Shown: positions 50,104 to 60,306, numbered from the stretch's first letter. The stretch is 64,000 nucleotides of DNA from an uncultured Bacteroides sp. (GCA_937890825.1 CALADS010000071.1:30040-94039), one strand, 5' to 3'. The notes: a model not told the origin generated them from the sequence alone. Made by a program: numbers and translations.

Positions 50104-51318
50104 TCAAAACATCTTGCTCACCCGCTCGATACCTGCTACCAGCACATCGATTTCTTCACGGGTGTTATACAGGCCAAACGAAGCACGTACCGTACCTTCT
50201 ATACCCAACCGTTGCATTAACGGCTGTGCACAATGGTGTCCGGTACGTACAGCAATGCCCAGACGGTCGAGCAAGGTACCCATATCAAAATGATGGATAT
50301 TGCCCACCAGAAAAGAAATCACACTGCCTTTATCGGCTGCCTCACCGAATATCCGCATGCCCGGAATTTCTTTCAAACGCTGCATGGCATACTGCGTCAG
50401 TTGATGCTCATGAGCAGCTATCTGTTCCATACCGATAGCCGATACATAATCCAAGGCCTTAGCCAATCCTGTGGTACCGATATAATCGGGTGTACCTGCT
50501 TCGAACTTAAAAGGCAGTTCATTGAATGTGGTACGCTCGAAAGATACGTGCTGAATCATTTCGCCTCCTCCTTGATAAGGCGGAAGTTTATCCAGCCAGT
50601 CTTCTTTGCCATAAAGCACCCCTACACCGGTGGGACCATATACCTTATGCCCGGAGAACACATAGAAATCGGCATCCAAGGCCTGTACATCCACAGCCAT
50701 GTGGGGCACAGACTGCGCACCGTCTACCAAGACAGGCACTCCATGAGCATGTGCCGTGGCTATCATTTCCTTCACCGGATTGACTGTACCCAATACATTA
50801 CTGACATGGGCCACGCAAACCAATTTGGTACGTTCCGAGAACAAGTGTTCATATTCTTCCTGCAACAGTTCGCCCCGGTCGTTCATAGGAATCACCTTCA
50901 GTACAATTCCCTTACGCATAGCTTGCAGTTGCCAGGGCACAATGTTACTGTGATGTTCCATCACCGACACCACTACTTCATCGCCCTCGTTCAGAAAAGC
51001 CTCGCTAAAGCTGGAAGCCAACAGGTTGATACTCTCGGTAGTGCCCCGCGTAAAGATAATCTCGTTCGTACTGCGTGCGTTGATGAACCGACGCACCGTT
51101 TCGCGACTGGCCTCGTGCAGTTCGGTAGCCTGCTGAGAAAGGAAATGCACACCGCGATGCACATTGGCATTCACGGAATAATACTCGTCGGCAATGGCAT
51201 CTACTACTGACCGAGGTTTCTGCGTAGTGGCTCCGTTGTCAAAATACACCAACGGCTTGCCATACACTTCTCTGGAAAGAATCGGGAAATCTTCCCGCAC
51301 CTTCAATACATCATACAT
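50104..51318 (-). CDS. sufS: Cysteine desulfurase SufS
   Basis: A 404-residue PLP enzyme that takes sulfur from cysteine for Fe-S cluster building by SufBCD. Class V aminotransferase fold: YFDNGATTQKPRSVVDA near residue 27, FSGHKVYGPTGVGVLYG with the PLP Lys (about 225), and the catalytic loop RTGHHCAQPLMQR with the Cys near 362. Length is standard. Last gene of the operon, 5 bases after sufD, followed by the terminator. Confidence 0.96.
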   Translation of the reverse strand: MYDVLKVREDFPILSREVYGKPLVYFDNGATTQKPRSVVDAIADEYYSVNANVHRGVHFLSQQATELHEASRETVRRFINARSTNEIIFTRGTTESINLLASSFSEAFLNEGDEVVVSVMEHHSNIVPWQLQAMRKGIVLKVIPMNDRGELLQEEYEHLFSERTKLVCVAHVSNVLGTVNPVKEMIATAHAHGVPVLVDGAQSVPHMAVDVQALDADFYVFSGHKVYGPTGVGVLYGKEDWLDKLPPYQGGGEMIQHVSFERTTFNELPFKFEAGTPDYIGTTGLAKALDYVSAIGMEQIAAHEHQLTQYAMQRLKEIPGMRIFGEAADKGSVISFLVGNIHHFDMGTLLDRLGIAVRTGHHCAQPLMQRLGIEGTVRASFGLYNTREEIDVLVAGIERVSKMF

Positions 51319-51323
51319 AGCCT

Positions 51324-52670
51324 TTACTTACAAATCTTACAACTCTTACACTTGTTCAACTCTCCTCTGAAGCGCTTTTCCACCAACAAATGCAGACGTT
51401 CTTTCAATGCATCCATACGAATTGTATCAATCACTTCGTTTACAAAGGCAAACATCAATAACAAACGCGCTTCACGGGCAGAAATACCGCGCTGCTGCAT
51501 ATAGAATAAAGCAGCCTCATCCAACTGGCCCACCGTGGCACCATGACTGCACTTCACGTCGTCGGCATAGATTTCCAACTGAGGCTGGGTATACATACGG
51601 GCCTCACGCGTGGCACACAGATTCCGGTTGGTTTGCTGAGAAACGGTTTGCTGCGCGCCCGGCCTAACCAGTACCAGTCCTGCAAACGCACCTACGGCAT
51701 GGTCGTCGAGCACATATTTGAAGAGTTCATTACTTACACAGCGCGACACCGCATGGTCTATCTTGGTGTGATTGTCCACGTGCTGATTCTTATCTTCGAT
51801 AGCCATTCCACAAAGATTGATTTCCGCCCCTTCACCGGCCAGCGTTACTTCCGTAGTATTGCGAGTAGTACCGTTGTACAGCGTCATGCCATTCAGCAGC
51901 ACATTACTGCCGGCCTCCTGCTTCACATACAGATTACTGATACGCACCGTACTGGTATGCGTTTCTTCCAATTCATATAAATCGAACACCGCATTTTCTC
52001 CCACAAACACCTCTATTACCTGCGTAGCCAGAAAATTCACATTATCCATAGCATGGTCGCAAGCCAACAGACGTGCCTGTGCCCCTTCTTCCAATATCAC
52101 CAACACGCGACGGTTCACCATGAAGTTCACATCGGCACGCAAGATATTCACCAACTGGATAGGCTTTTCCACCACTACCCGCTTCGGTACGTATAAGAAT
52201 ACACCATCTTGCGCAAAAGCCGTATTGAAAGCCGTGACTCCATCTTTCGAGGTATCGGCCAACTTTCCATAATACTTCTTCACCAGGTCGGGATGCTTTT
52301 CAGCCATCTCCTTCAAACTACCAAACAGCACCCCGTCGGGTAAAGTTGCCGGTGGAGCTACCTTGCAAAATGCATCATTCACTACAAAATAAAGCGACGT
52401 ACTCATGTTGGGCACATCACACTTGAACACTTCATAAGGATTTACCGGAATTTCCAGCCGGTTCAAATTCAATCCATAATCCGGTTCAAAGAATTTGCTT
52501 ATATCTGTATATTTATACTTTTCTTGCTTACGCGTAGGAAAGCCGATACGCTCAAAATCGGCAAAAGCCTTCGCCCGGTGTGCGTTCAGCACCTCCGCAC
52601 TATGCCGGCATAGCATCGCTTCCGTCTGCGCAAACAAGTCAATATATTGTTGTTCAGGTTTCATACTCAT
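51324..52670 (-). CDS. sufD: Fe-S cluster assembly protein SufD
   Basis: A 448-residue scaffold subunit that works in the SufBC2D complex. Homologous to SufB: beta-helix core (KPIQLVNILRADVNFMVNRR) and C-terminal KCSHGATVGQLDEAALFYMQQRG, with the His used at the SufB-SufD interface. The first Met (52685) overlaps the sufC end; I take the Met at 52670 (MSMKPEQQY), leaving 4 bases after the sufC stop; 52664 is also possible. An extended Cys-rich end (CKSCKICK) is noteworthy. Confidence 0.93.
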   Translation of the reverse strand: MSMKPEQQYIDLFAQTEAMLCRHSAEVLNAHRAKAFADFERIGFPTRKQEKYKYTDISKFFEPDYGLNLNRLEIPVNPYEVFKCDVPNMSTSLYFVVNDAFCKVAPPATLPDGVLFGSLKEMAEKHPDLVKKYYGKLADTSKDGVTAFNTAFAQDGVFLYVPKRVVVEKPIQLVNILRADVNFMVNRRVLVILEEGAQARLLACDHAMDNVNFLATQVIEVFVGENAVFDLYELEETHTSTVRISNLYVKQEAGSNVLLNGMTLYNGTTRNTTEVTLAGEGAEINLCGMAIEDKNQHVDNHTKIDHAVSRCVSNELFKYVLDDHAVGAFAGLVLVRPGAQQTVSQQTNRNLCATREARMYTQPQLEIYADDVKCSHGATVGQLDEAALFYMQQRGISAREARLLLMFAFVNEVIDTIRMDALKERLHLLVEKRFRGELNKCKSCKICK

Positions 52671-52674
52671 TCCA

Positions 52675-53427
52675 TTATTCTGCAATTTCTTTCTTTATCC
52701 AATCAAAGCCGCGTGCTTCGATTTCCTGCGCCAATTCAGGGCCTGCTGTCTTCACGATGCGTCCGTTCAGCAACACGTGTACAATATCCGGCTTCAAATA
52801 ATCCAGCAGACGTTGATAGTGCGTAATCACCATAGCACTGGTCTGCGGCGTGCGCAGTTTGTTGAATCCTTCGGCCACAATGCGCAAAGCATCCACATCC
52901 AGTCCGGAGTCTGTCTCATCCAGAATGGTAAACGTAGGTTCCAGCATAGCCATCTGGAAAATCTCGTTGCGTTTCTTCTCACCGCCACTGAATCCCTCGT
53001 TCACACTACGATTGGCCAACTTGTTGTCCAGCTCTACCACTGCTCGTTTTTCACGCATCAGTTTCAGAAATTCGCTGGCATTCAAGGCCGGCAGATGACG
53101 ATACTTACGCTGCTCGTTGACCGCCGTACGCATGAAGTTTACCATCGACACTCCCGGAATCTCTACCGGCGTCTGAAACGACAGGAAGATACCTTCGTGT
53201 GCGCGGTCTTCGGGCGACATGGCCAGCAAATCCTTGCCATTGAAAGTTACCGTACCGCTGGTGACCTGATAGGCAGGATGCCCCACCAGTACATTACTCA
53301 AGGTACTCTTACCGGCACCATTCTGTCCCATCAAGGCATGCACTTCCCCATCACGGATAGTGAGATTGATACCCTTTAATATTTCTTTGCCATTAATGCT
53401 GGCATGTAAATCTTTTATTTCTAACAT
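52675..53427 (-). CDS. sufC: Fe-S cluster assembly ATPase SufC
   Basis: A 250-residue ABC-type ATPase partner of SufB and SufD. Walker A GQNGAGKSTLSNVLVG (about 34-49), signature FSGGEKKRNEI (about 143-153), and Walker B with ILDETDSGLDVDAL. Cytoplasmic. It begins 27 bases after sufB and is followed closely by sufD. Confidence 0.97.
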   Translation of the reverse strand: MLEIKDLHASINGKEILKGINLTIRDGEVHALMGQNGAGKSTLSNVLVGHPAYQVTSGTVTFNGKDLLAMSPEDRAHEGIFLSFQTPVEIPGVSMVNFMRTAVNEQRKYRHLPALNASEFLKLMREKRAVVELDNKLANRSVNEGFSGGEKKRNEIFQMAMLEPTFTILDETDSGLDVDALRIVAEGFNKLRTPQTSAMVITHYQRLLDYLKPDIVHVLLNGRIVKTAGPELAQEIEARGFDWIKKEIAE

Positions 53428-53454
53428 CGTTCTTCTAAATTAATTAACACCCTC

Positions 53455-54909
53455 TTATCCTACGCTCCCTTCCAATGAAATGGCCAGCAATTTCTGAGCT
53501 TCTACTGCAAATTCCATAGGAAGTTTATTGATTACCTCCTTGGCATATCCGTTCACAATCAAGCCTATGGCATCTTCCGTAGATATACCCCGCTGATTAC
53601 AATAGAACAGTTGGTCTTCGCTGATTTTACTGGTGGTGGCCTCGTGCTCTACCACCGCTGTTTCGTTGTGAATATCCATATAGGGAAACGTATGCGCCCC
53701 ACATTGGTCGCCCAGCAGTAAAGAATCACACTGACTATAGTTACGGGCGTTATCGGCCTTGGCATTCACACGTACCAATCCCCGATAGGAGTTTTCACTT
53801 TTACCGGCCGATATACCCTTACTTACGATGGTACTACGGGTATTCTTACCGATGTGAATCATCTTGGTACCCGTATCGGCCTGCTGATAATTATTGGTCA
53901 CCGCCACACTGTAGAATTCCGCTACCGAGTTATCGCCAGAGAGGATGCACGAAGGATATTTCCAAGTGATGGCCGAGCCCGTTTCTACCTGGGTCCAGGA
54001 AAGTTTGCTGTCCACCCCCTTGCAATGTCCGCGCTTCGTCACGAAGTTATAAACGCCTCCTTTGCCCTCGGCATCGCCGGGATACCAGTTCTGCACGGTG
54101 CTGTACTTCACCTCTGCACGGTCGTGAACCATGATTTCCACAATGGCTGCATGCAACTGATTCTCATCGCGCATGGGTGCCGTACATCCTTCCAGATAGG
54201 ACACATAGGAATCTTCGTCGGCCACAATCAACGTACGCTCAAACTGTCCCGTATTGCTGGCGTTGATGCGGAAATAGGTAGACAATTCCATCGGACAGCG
54301 CACCCCTTTCGGAATGTATACAAACGAACCGTCTGAAAAGACAGCCGAGTTCAATGCCGCAAAGAAATTATCACGGTAAGGCACCACCGAGCCCAGGTAT
54401 TTCTGCACCAGGTCGGGATGTTCGCGCACTGCCTCGCTGAACGAACAAAAGATAATCCCCTTTTCCATCAGCGTTTCCTTAAAAGTAGTCTTCACCGACA
54501 CTGAATCCATTACCGCATCTACGGCAATGCCGCTCAGAGCCATCTGTTCTTCCAAGGGGATACCCAACTTATTGAACGTTTTAATCAGTTCAGGGTCTAC
54601 TTCCTCCATGCTTTTCGGCCCGTCTTTCTTCTTCGTAGGGTCGGCATAATACGAAATAGCCTGATAATCTATCTCCGGAATGCGGAGATGTGCCCATGTA
54701 GGCATTTCCAGCGTCAGCCAGTATCGGTATGCCTTCAGGCGGAACTCCAGCAGCCAATCGGGTTCTCCCTTCTTTTCGGAGATAAGTCGAATGATGTCTT
54801 CATTCAGGCCACGTTCTATGATGTCGGTATGCACATCCGTGGTGAAGCCATACTTATACTTCTCCTGTGTAAGTTCCTTTACATATTTATTCGGTTCTTC
54901 TTGTTGCAT
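53455..54909 (-). CDS. sufB: Fe-S cluster assembly scaffold SufB
   Basis: A 484-residue scaffold on which Fe-S clusters are formed. Features: KYKYGFTTDVHTDIIERGLN near the start, EDSYVSYLEGCTAPMRDENQLHAA with a conserved Cys, and C-terminal ATTSKISEDQLFYCNQRGI with the Cys that receives sulfur. Normal length. Starts 19 bases after cvpA, so it belongs to the same long leftward run. Confidence 0.97.
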   Translation of the reverse strand: MQQEEPNKYVKELTQEKYKYGFTTDVHTDIIERGLNEDIIRLISEKKGEPDWLLEFRLKAYRYWLTLEMPTWAHLRIPEIDYQAISYYADPTKKKDGPKSMEEVDPELIKTFNKLGIPLEEQMALSGIAVDAVMDSVSVKTTFKETLMEKGIIFCSFSEAVREHPDLVQKYLGSVVPYRDNFFAALNSAVFSDGSFVYIPKGVRCPMELSTYFRINASNTGQFERTLIVADEDSYVSYLEGCTAPMRDENQLHAAIVEIMVHDRAEVKYSTVQNWYPGDAEGKGGVYNFVTKRGHCKGVDSKLSWTQVETGSAITWKYPSCILSGDNSVAEFYSVAVTNNYQQADTGTKMIHIGKNTRSTIVSKGISAGKSENSYRGLVRVNAKADNARNYSQCDSLLLGDQCGAHTFPYMDIHNETAVVEHEATTSKISEDQLFYCNQRGISTEDAIGLIVNGYAKEVINKLPMEFAVEAQKLLAISLEGSVG

Positions 54910-54928
54910 AACTATCTATATATACTAT

Positions 54929-55423
54929 TTAAAATTCCTCCCAAGCAGTCTTGGCAACCGGAAAGAACAAATCTGCCAATGATACTATCGGATAATACAA
55001 TGTTGAATCATCCTTAGATGCTTTATCTATCCAATGATGGTCTGTGTCTACAAATTCTATGACACCCACCACGATGCTGACCAGTAGCAAAGATTTCAGC
55101 AATCCCAACAGTGCTCCCAGTAAGCGGTTGATTCCTCCCAAAGCAATGGCCTCCATCAGTTTGGTGAGCAGCGACGCCACTATAGCAAACAACAGAGGTA
55201 CGGCCAGCCATATCAAAACGAAAGACAAGCCTTGGGCAAAAGTCGGAGAATCGCCCAAAACCGGCGACAGCTTCACAGCCAACGATGCATACAGCGTCTT
55301 GGCAGCCAGCAATCCCACGATGAGCCCCAACAAGGAAGCCAGTTGTCTGATGAATCCTTTCATAAATCCCAGCACAGCTCCCAGCCCCAATACGGTCAGC
55401 ATTACAATATCCAGTGTTACCAT
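54929..55423 (-). CDS. CvpA family membrane protein
   Basis: A 164-residue inner-membrane protein with four helices, starting MVTLDIVMLTVLGLGAVLGF and containing GFIRQLASLLGLIVGLLAAKTLY and the third and fourth hydrophobic segments. CvpA-like proteins are needed for colicin V export in E. coli and for envelope stress resistance; the mechanism is unclear. The ATG at 55423 is chosen over 55441 (MFVFRK) because it starts at the family's usual N terminus. Between infB and sufB, 91 bases from infB across an inverted repeat. Confidence 0.85.
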   Translation of the reverse strand: MVTLDIVMLTVLGLGAVLGFMKGFIRQLASLLGLIVGLLAAKTLYASLAVKLSPVLGDSPTFAQGLSFVLIWLAVPLLFAIVASLLTKLMEAIALGGINRLLGALLGLLKSLLLVSIVVGVIEFVDTDHHWIDKASKDDSTLYYPIVSLADLFFPVAKTAWEEF

Positions 55424-55438
55424 CTTCCTAAAAACAAA

Positions 55439-55495
55439 CAATGGATAATCAATAATTGATAATTTCTTCCATCATCAATCATCAATTATCCATTG
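55439..55495. repeat. Imperfect inverted repeat between infB and cvpA
   Basis: CAATGGATAAT at 55439-55449 and its complement at 55485-55495 enclose AT-rich, ATTGAT-repeated sequence; arms pair over about 22 bases with three mismatches. Possible RNA-processing or partial-termination hairpin within the operon, or a small mobile palindrome. Confidence 0.5.
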
Positions 55496-55514
55496 CTATA
55501 TGGTTTATGAGCTA

Positions 55515-58445
55515 TTACAACGTCTGCTTTACTTCGATTTCTTCGTAAGATTCAATCACGTCGCCCACTTTAATATCGTTACAGTTGGTCAGGCTGATAC
55601 CACATTCAAAGTTGGTTCCCACTTCTTTCACATCATCTTTGAAGCGTTTCAAAGCATTGATAGAACCAGTAAAGATTACGATACCGTCGCGGATAAGACG
55701 AGCCTTGTCGCTGCGTTTCACCTTTCCGGTCTTCACCATCGCACCGGCTACTATACCCACCTTACTGATATTGAACACTTCACGCACTTCGATAGTAGCT
55801 GTAACCTGCTCTTTCAAGGTAGGTGCCAGCATACCTTCCATAGCCGACTTCACCTCTTCAATAGCGTCGTAGATTACGGAATATTTGCGGATATCTACCC
55901 CTTCCTGCTCAGCCAACTTGGCTGCAGAGCCCGAAGGACGTACCTGGAAGCCTACGATGATAGCATCGGAAGCAGCAGCCAGCGATACATCGGATTCCGA
56001 AATCTGTCCCACGCCCTTGTGGATACAGTTTACTTGAATCTGTTCGGTAGACAGCTTGATAAGAGAGTCGCTCAACGCTTCTACAGAACCGTCCACGTCA
56101 CCCTTCACGATGATGTTCAGTTCGTGGAAGTCGCCCAATGCCAAACGACGACCTACTTCATCCAGTGTCAACATCTTCTGTGTACGCAAGCCCTGTTCGC
56201 GCTGCAACTGTTCACGCTTGTTGGCTATTTCGCGCGCCTCCTGTTCGGTTTCAATCACATGGAATGTATCACCTGCAGCAGGTGCTCCGTTCAGTCCCAA
56301 AATCAAGGCAGGAGTAGACGGACCCGCTTCCTTCATGCGCTGATTACGTTCGTTGAACATGGCTTTCACCTTACCATAGCTGGTTCCTGCCAATACGATA
56401 TCTCCCATTTTCAGTGTACCGTTGGACACCAGCACTGTAGCTACATAGCCACGACCCTTATCCAATGAAGACTCGATGATAGAGCCCGTAGCCCGGCGGT
56501 CCGGGTTAGCTTTCAAATCCAGCATTTCAGCCTCAAGCAGAACCTTTTCCATCAATTCAGGCACACCGATACCCTTCTTGGCCGAAATATCCTGTGACTG
56601 ATACTTACCACCCCATTCTTCCACCAGGAAGTTCATGGCAGCCAGCTGCTCTTTAATCTTATCGGGATTAGCGGTCGGTTTATCAATCTTATTGATGGCA
56701 AAAACGATAGGTACACCAGCAGCCATGGCATGATTGATAGCCTCCTTGGTTTGCGGCATCACATCATCATCCGCAGCCACAATGATAATAACCACGTCGG
56801 TTACCTTGGCACCACGGGCACGCATGGCCGTAAACGCCTCGTGACCCGGAGTATCGAGGAAAGTAATCTTTCTTCCGTCTTCCAGCGTTACGTGATAAGC
56901 ACCGATGTGCTGCGTAATACCACCCGCCTCGCCGGCAATTACATTGGCCTTACGGATATAGTCCAGCAACGAAGTCTTACCGTGGTCTACGTGACCCATC
57001 ACGGTTACAATCGGAGCACGCGGTTCCAAATCTTCTTCCGCATCCTCTTCTTCTACAATAGCCTGTGCTACTTCTGCACTTACATATTCTGTTTTGAATC
57101 CAAATTCCTCGGCCACCAGATTGATGGTTTCGGCATCCAGACGCTGGTTGATAGATACCATGATACCCACGCTCATACAAGTAGCAATGACCTGAGTAAC
57201 CGATACATCCATCATATTAGCCAATTCATTGGCCGTTACAAATTCCGTCAGCTTCAGCACCTTGCTTTCTGCCATTTCCAAGTTTTCGAGTTCTTGCAAA
57301 CGGTCGGCTGCCTGCTCACGTTTTTCCTTGCGATATTTTGCTCCCTTGTTCTTACCCTTCGAAGTAAGGCGTGCCAAGGTTTCCTTTACCTGCTTTGCTA
57401 CATCCTCTTCACTTACTTCCTGCTTCAGCATCGGTTTCTTAAAGCGGTCTTTATTCTTTTTACCGCCCTGCTGTGCAGCTTGTCCTGCAGCTTTGCCACG
57501 TTCATTTCCGCCACGTTGGAAGTTAGAAGCATTGTTGATATCTACCTTTTCCTTGTTGATACGTACCCGCTGCTTCTTCTTGCCGTTTCCTTCTCCGTCT
57601 TTATCTTTCAGTTTGCTGTCTTCCCGGCGTATTTCCTTGATGATAGCTTCCTTCATCTGCTTGCGCTGATCCAGGCGTTGCTTTTCTTTTTCCTCACGTT
57701 CCCGCTTCTTTTCCTCCTTCGATTTCTTCTTAGGACGTGTAGACTGATTCAAAGCGGCCAAATCGATTTGTCCGATTACATTGATTTTCGACACAAATTC
57801 CGGTTGACGGATTTTGAAGATTTCATCTTCTTTCTTTTCTGTAGAGTCTTCTACGCTCATTTCTTCTGTTTCTTTCTTTTCCACCTCAATTTCTACCTGC
57901 GGCATTTCTTTTTCAGGTTCAGCTACCACCTCTGGTTTTTCCTCCACTTTAGGTTCCGGTTGGGCCACAGGTTCCTTCACAGTCACTTCCTCCTGTACGG
58001 GCTGGGCAGCTTCGGCCTTTACCTCTTCCTGAGGCTTCAGTTCCTCTTCCTTCACCGTTTCAGGTTCCTTTTCTGCAACAGGTCTGCGATTCAGTTTATC
58101 CAAATCGATTTTACCCACGGGCTTAAATTTGGGGCGCACCTCTTCCGGAACCACGGTTTTGATTTCTTCATTTTTAGCCTTTTCCTGAGTCTCGGTATCG
58201 TATCCATCGATAGCCACCGATGCCTTGTTACGGTCCTTGCTCTGGCGTTCCTGGCTGAAGCGCTCCGATTTTATCTTAAGGTCCTTATCTGTACTGAACT
58301 CCTTCTTAAGCAGTTCAAACTGCTCATCCGTAATCTTTGTATTAGGATTTGCCTCTACGGTAAACCCCTTCTTCTGCAGGAACTCAACAGCCGTTGTAAT
58401 TCCCACATTCAAGTCTCTTGTTACTTTATTTAACCTTATCGTCAT
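55515..58445 (-). CDS. infB: Translation initiation factor IF-2
   Basis: A 976-residue GTPase that brings initiator tRNA to the 30S subunit. The N-terminal IF2-N domain (LNKVTRDLNVGITTAVEFLQKKG) is followed by a very long charged linker (about 60-370) rich in E, K, V and P. A second IF2-N-like domain lies near 390-440. The G domain carries GHVDHGKTSLLDYIR (about 480), DTPGHEAF and NKIDKP; the C-terminal domains 2-4 follow. The long acidic-basic linker is usual in Bacteroidetes. 42 bases after nusA, same transcript. Confidence 0.97.
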   Translation of the reverse strand: MTIRLNKVTRDLNVGITTAVEFLQKKGFTVEANPNTKITDEQFELLKKEFSTDKDLKIKSERFSQERQSKDRNKASVAIDGYDTETQEKAKNEEIKTVVPEEVRPKFKPVGKIDLDKLNRRPVAEKEPETVKEEELKPQEEVKAEAAQPVQEEVTVKEPVAQPEPKVEEKPEVVAEPEKEMPQVEIEVEKKETEEMSVEDSTEKKEDEIFKIRQPEFVSKINVIGQIDLAALNQSTRPKKKSKEEKKREREEKEKQRLDQRKQMKEAIIKEIRREDSKLKDKDGEGNGKKKQRVRINKEKVDINNASNFQRGGNERGKAAGQAAQQGGKKNKDRFKKPMLKQEVSEEDVAKQVKETLARLTSKGKNKGAKYRKEKREQAADRLQELENLEMAESKVLKLTEFVTANELANMMDVSVTQVIATCMSVGIMVSINQRLDAETINLVAEEFGFKTEYVSAEVAQAIVEEEDAEEDLEPRAPIVTVMGHVDHGKTSLLDYIRKANVIAGEAGGITQHIGAYHVTLEDGRKITFLDTPGHEAFTAMRARGAKVTDVVIIIVAADDDVMPQTKEAINHAMAAGVPIVFAINKIDKPTANPDKIKEQLAAMNFLVEEWGGKYQSQDISAKKGIGVPELMEKVLLEAEMLDLKANPDRRATGSIIESSLDKGRGYVATVLVSNGTLKMGDIVLAGTSYGKVKAMFNERNQRMKEAGPSTPALILGLNGAPAAGDTFHVIETEQEAREIANKREQLQREQGLRTQKMLTLDEVGRRLALGDFHELNIIVKGDVDGSVEALSDSLIKLSTEQIQVNCIHKGVGQISESDVSLAAASDAIIVGFQVRPSGSAAKLAEQEGVDIRKYSVIYDAIEEVKSAMEGMLAPTLKEQVTATIEVREVFNISKVGIVAGAMVKTGKVKRSDKARLIRDGIVIFTGSINALKRFKDDVKEVGTNFECGISLTNCNDIKVGDVIESYEEIEVKQTL

Positions 58446-58487
58446 ATTACAAATTTAATAAATTACGGAGAATGCCGCATATTGCGG

Positions 58488-59759
58488 TTATTGGTTTTCT
58501 CCTTCTTCCTCGAACTCCTGTCTCAACACGCGCAGCACCTCGTCTACCGTTTCTTCTTCCAAGTCGGTCTTGGCAATCAACATTTCACGGGGCGCATTCA
58601 GCACAGCCTTGGCCGTATCGATACCGATATTCTTGATGGCATCAATCACCCAGCCGTCTATTTCATCACGGAATTCATCGAGGTAGATATCCTCGTCTTC
58701 AACCGTCTCGTCCAGTTCGCGGAATACATCAATCGTATATTCTGTCAACATACTGGCCAGCTTGATGTTCAAGCCGCCTTTACCGATAGCCAACGATACT
58801 TCTTCCGGTTTCAAGAACACTTCGGCCTTGCGTTCTTCTTCATTCAGGCGAATGGAAGAAATCTTGGCCGGGCTCAAAGCACGTTGGATGAACAATTGAA
58901 TATTCGACGTATAGTTAATGACGTCGATATTCTCGTTGCGCAATTCGCGCACAATGCCGTGAATACGGCTACCCTTTACACCTACACAAGCGCCTACAGG
59001 ATCAATACGGTCGTCGTAAGATTCCACCGCAATCTTGGCACGCTCGCCCGGGATACGGGCAATCTTCTTGATGGTAATCAGCCCGTCGTTGATTTCGGGT
59101 ACTTCCATCTCGAACAGACGTTGCAGGAACACGGGTGACGTACGGCTTAGAATAATCTTCGGATTATTGTTTTTATTGTCTACGCGAGCCACCACTGCAC
59201 GGGCTGTTTCTCCTTTACGGTAGAAATCGCTCGGTATCTGTTCGGTCTTGGGCAGCAACAGTTCGTTGCCTTCGTCATCGAGCAGCAGAATCTCCTTCTT
59301 CCAAATCTGATAGACTTCAGCACTGATTACTGTACCTACCTTGTCAATATACTTATTATAAAGACTGTCTTTTTCCAATTCCAAAATCTTGGAAGCCAAC
59401 GTTTGGCGCAGGTTCAAGATGGCACGGCGTCCGAACTTGGCAAAGTTTACTTCATCCGTCACTTCCTCGCCCACTTCATATGAACCATCGATTTTCTGTG
59501 CCTCGCTCAGCGAAATCTGCAGGTTCGGGTTTTCCAAATCTTCATCGGCCACCACCTCACGGTTCCGCCAGATTTCAAAGTCACCCTTGTCGGGATTGAC
59601 AATTACGTCGTAATTCTCGTCTGTGCCAAACATTTTGGCAATCACACTGCGGAACGACTCTTCCAGTACGCTCACCATGGTGGTTCTATCGATATTTTTC
59701 AGTTCCTTGAATTCTGAAAATGTATCTATCAAGCTAACAGTCTCTTCTTTCTTAGCCAT
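58488..59759 (-). CDS. nusA: Transcription termination/antitermination factor NusA
   Basis: A 423-residue RNA polymerase factor. N-terminal domain with LIDTFSEFKELKNIDRTTMVSVLEESFRSVIAKMF, S1 domain near 150-210, then KH domains with RIDPVGACVGVKGSRIHGIVREL and LAIGKGGLNIKLASMLTEY. The C-terminal acidic repeats of proteobacterial NusA are replaced by a short acidic tail (EEEGENQ), as in other Bacteroidetes. Between rimP (5 bases) and infB (42 bases). Confidence 0.96.
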   Translation of the reverse strand: MAKKEETVSLIDTFSEFKELKNIDRTTMVSVLEESFRSVIAKMFGTDENYDVIVNPDKGDFEIWRNREVVADEDLENPNLQISLSEAQKIDGSYEVGEEVTDEVNFAKFGRRAILNLRQTLASKILELEKDSLYNKYIDKVGTVISAEVYQIWKKEILLLDDEGNELLLPKTEQIPSDFYRKGETARAVVARVDNKNNNPKIILSRTSPVFLQRLFEMEVPEINDGLITIKKIARIPGERAKIAVESYDDRIDPVGACVGVKGSRIHGIVRELRNENIDVINYTSNIQLFIQRALSPAKISSIRLNEEERKAEVFLKPEEVSLAIGKGGLNIKLASMLTEYTIDVFRELDETVEDEDIYLDEFRDEIDGWVIDAIKNIGIDTAKAVLNAPREMLIAKTDLEEETVDEVLRVLRQEFEEEGENQ

Positions 59760-59764
59760 AACTC

Positions 59765-60232
59765 TTATTTGAAGCTGATTAAGTATTTTGTATATTTTAT
59801 ATCTTCATAACCGAAGGATAAATCCTCGTCTACCATTTTAGGACGCTTGGCTCCCTCTTCCTTGACTTTCTTCTGCACTGTGAGTACAAAGTGCTGTTCG
59901 TCGGCTTCCTTCAGCACTCCCTGCAGCTTGCGTCCGTCCTTGGTAAGCACTTCCACTTCGCTACCCACATAATTGAGGTACTGCTGAAGCACTTTAAAGG
60001 GCTGTCCGATACCTGCCGAGCCTACTTCCAACTCATAATCTTCTTCTTCGCGATTCAGCTTCGACTCAATGTACCGACTCAGATCTACACAATCTTCTAT
60101 CCACACCCCTTCCTTGTGGTCAATTTCCACTACGATTTTATCATCCGGGCTGATGGTCACTTCCACCAGGAAGTAATCCTTGTCTTGCAGCCACTCGTCA
60201 ACAATCTGACAAACTGTTTTCTTTTCTATCAT
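59765..60232 (-). CDS. rimP: Ribosome maturation factor RimP
   Basis: A 155-residue cytoplasmic factor for 30S assembly. N-terminal alpha/beta domain with YFLVEVTISPDDKIVVEIDHKEG and DCVDLSRYIESKLN, YELEVGSAGIGQPFKVLQQY, then a C-terminal SH3-like barrel (VEVLTKDGRKLQGVLKEA). The family's usual SPGLDRPL signature is seen here as SAGIGQPF, the group's variant. First gene of the rimP-nusA-infB-cvpA-sufBCDS run; a -7 box lies 74 bases upstream. Confidence 0.94.
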   Translation of the reverse strand: MIEKKTVCQIVDEWLQDKDYFLVEVTISPDDKIVVEIDHKEGVWIEDCVDLSRYIESKLNREEEDYELEVGSAGIGQPFKVLQQYLNYVGSEVEVLTKDGRKLQGVLKEADEQHFVLTVQKKVKEEGAKRPKMVDEDLSFGYEDIKYTKYLISFK

Positions 60233-60306
60233 AAAACTGATTAAAGCAATAAGAACAAAAAAGAGGAGCCTTACTGCCCCTCCACCTATTCATCCGTTTC
60301 CGATTG

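Noticed and set aside
56730..58433. Long open frame of 567 codons on the plus strand opposite infB
   Set aside because: It is the mirror of the Glu/Lys-rich IF-2 linker and G domain, full of Phe/Leu runs with no domain pattern; infB is certain.
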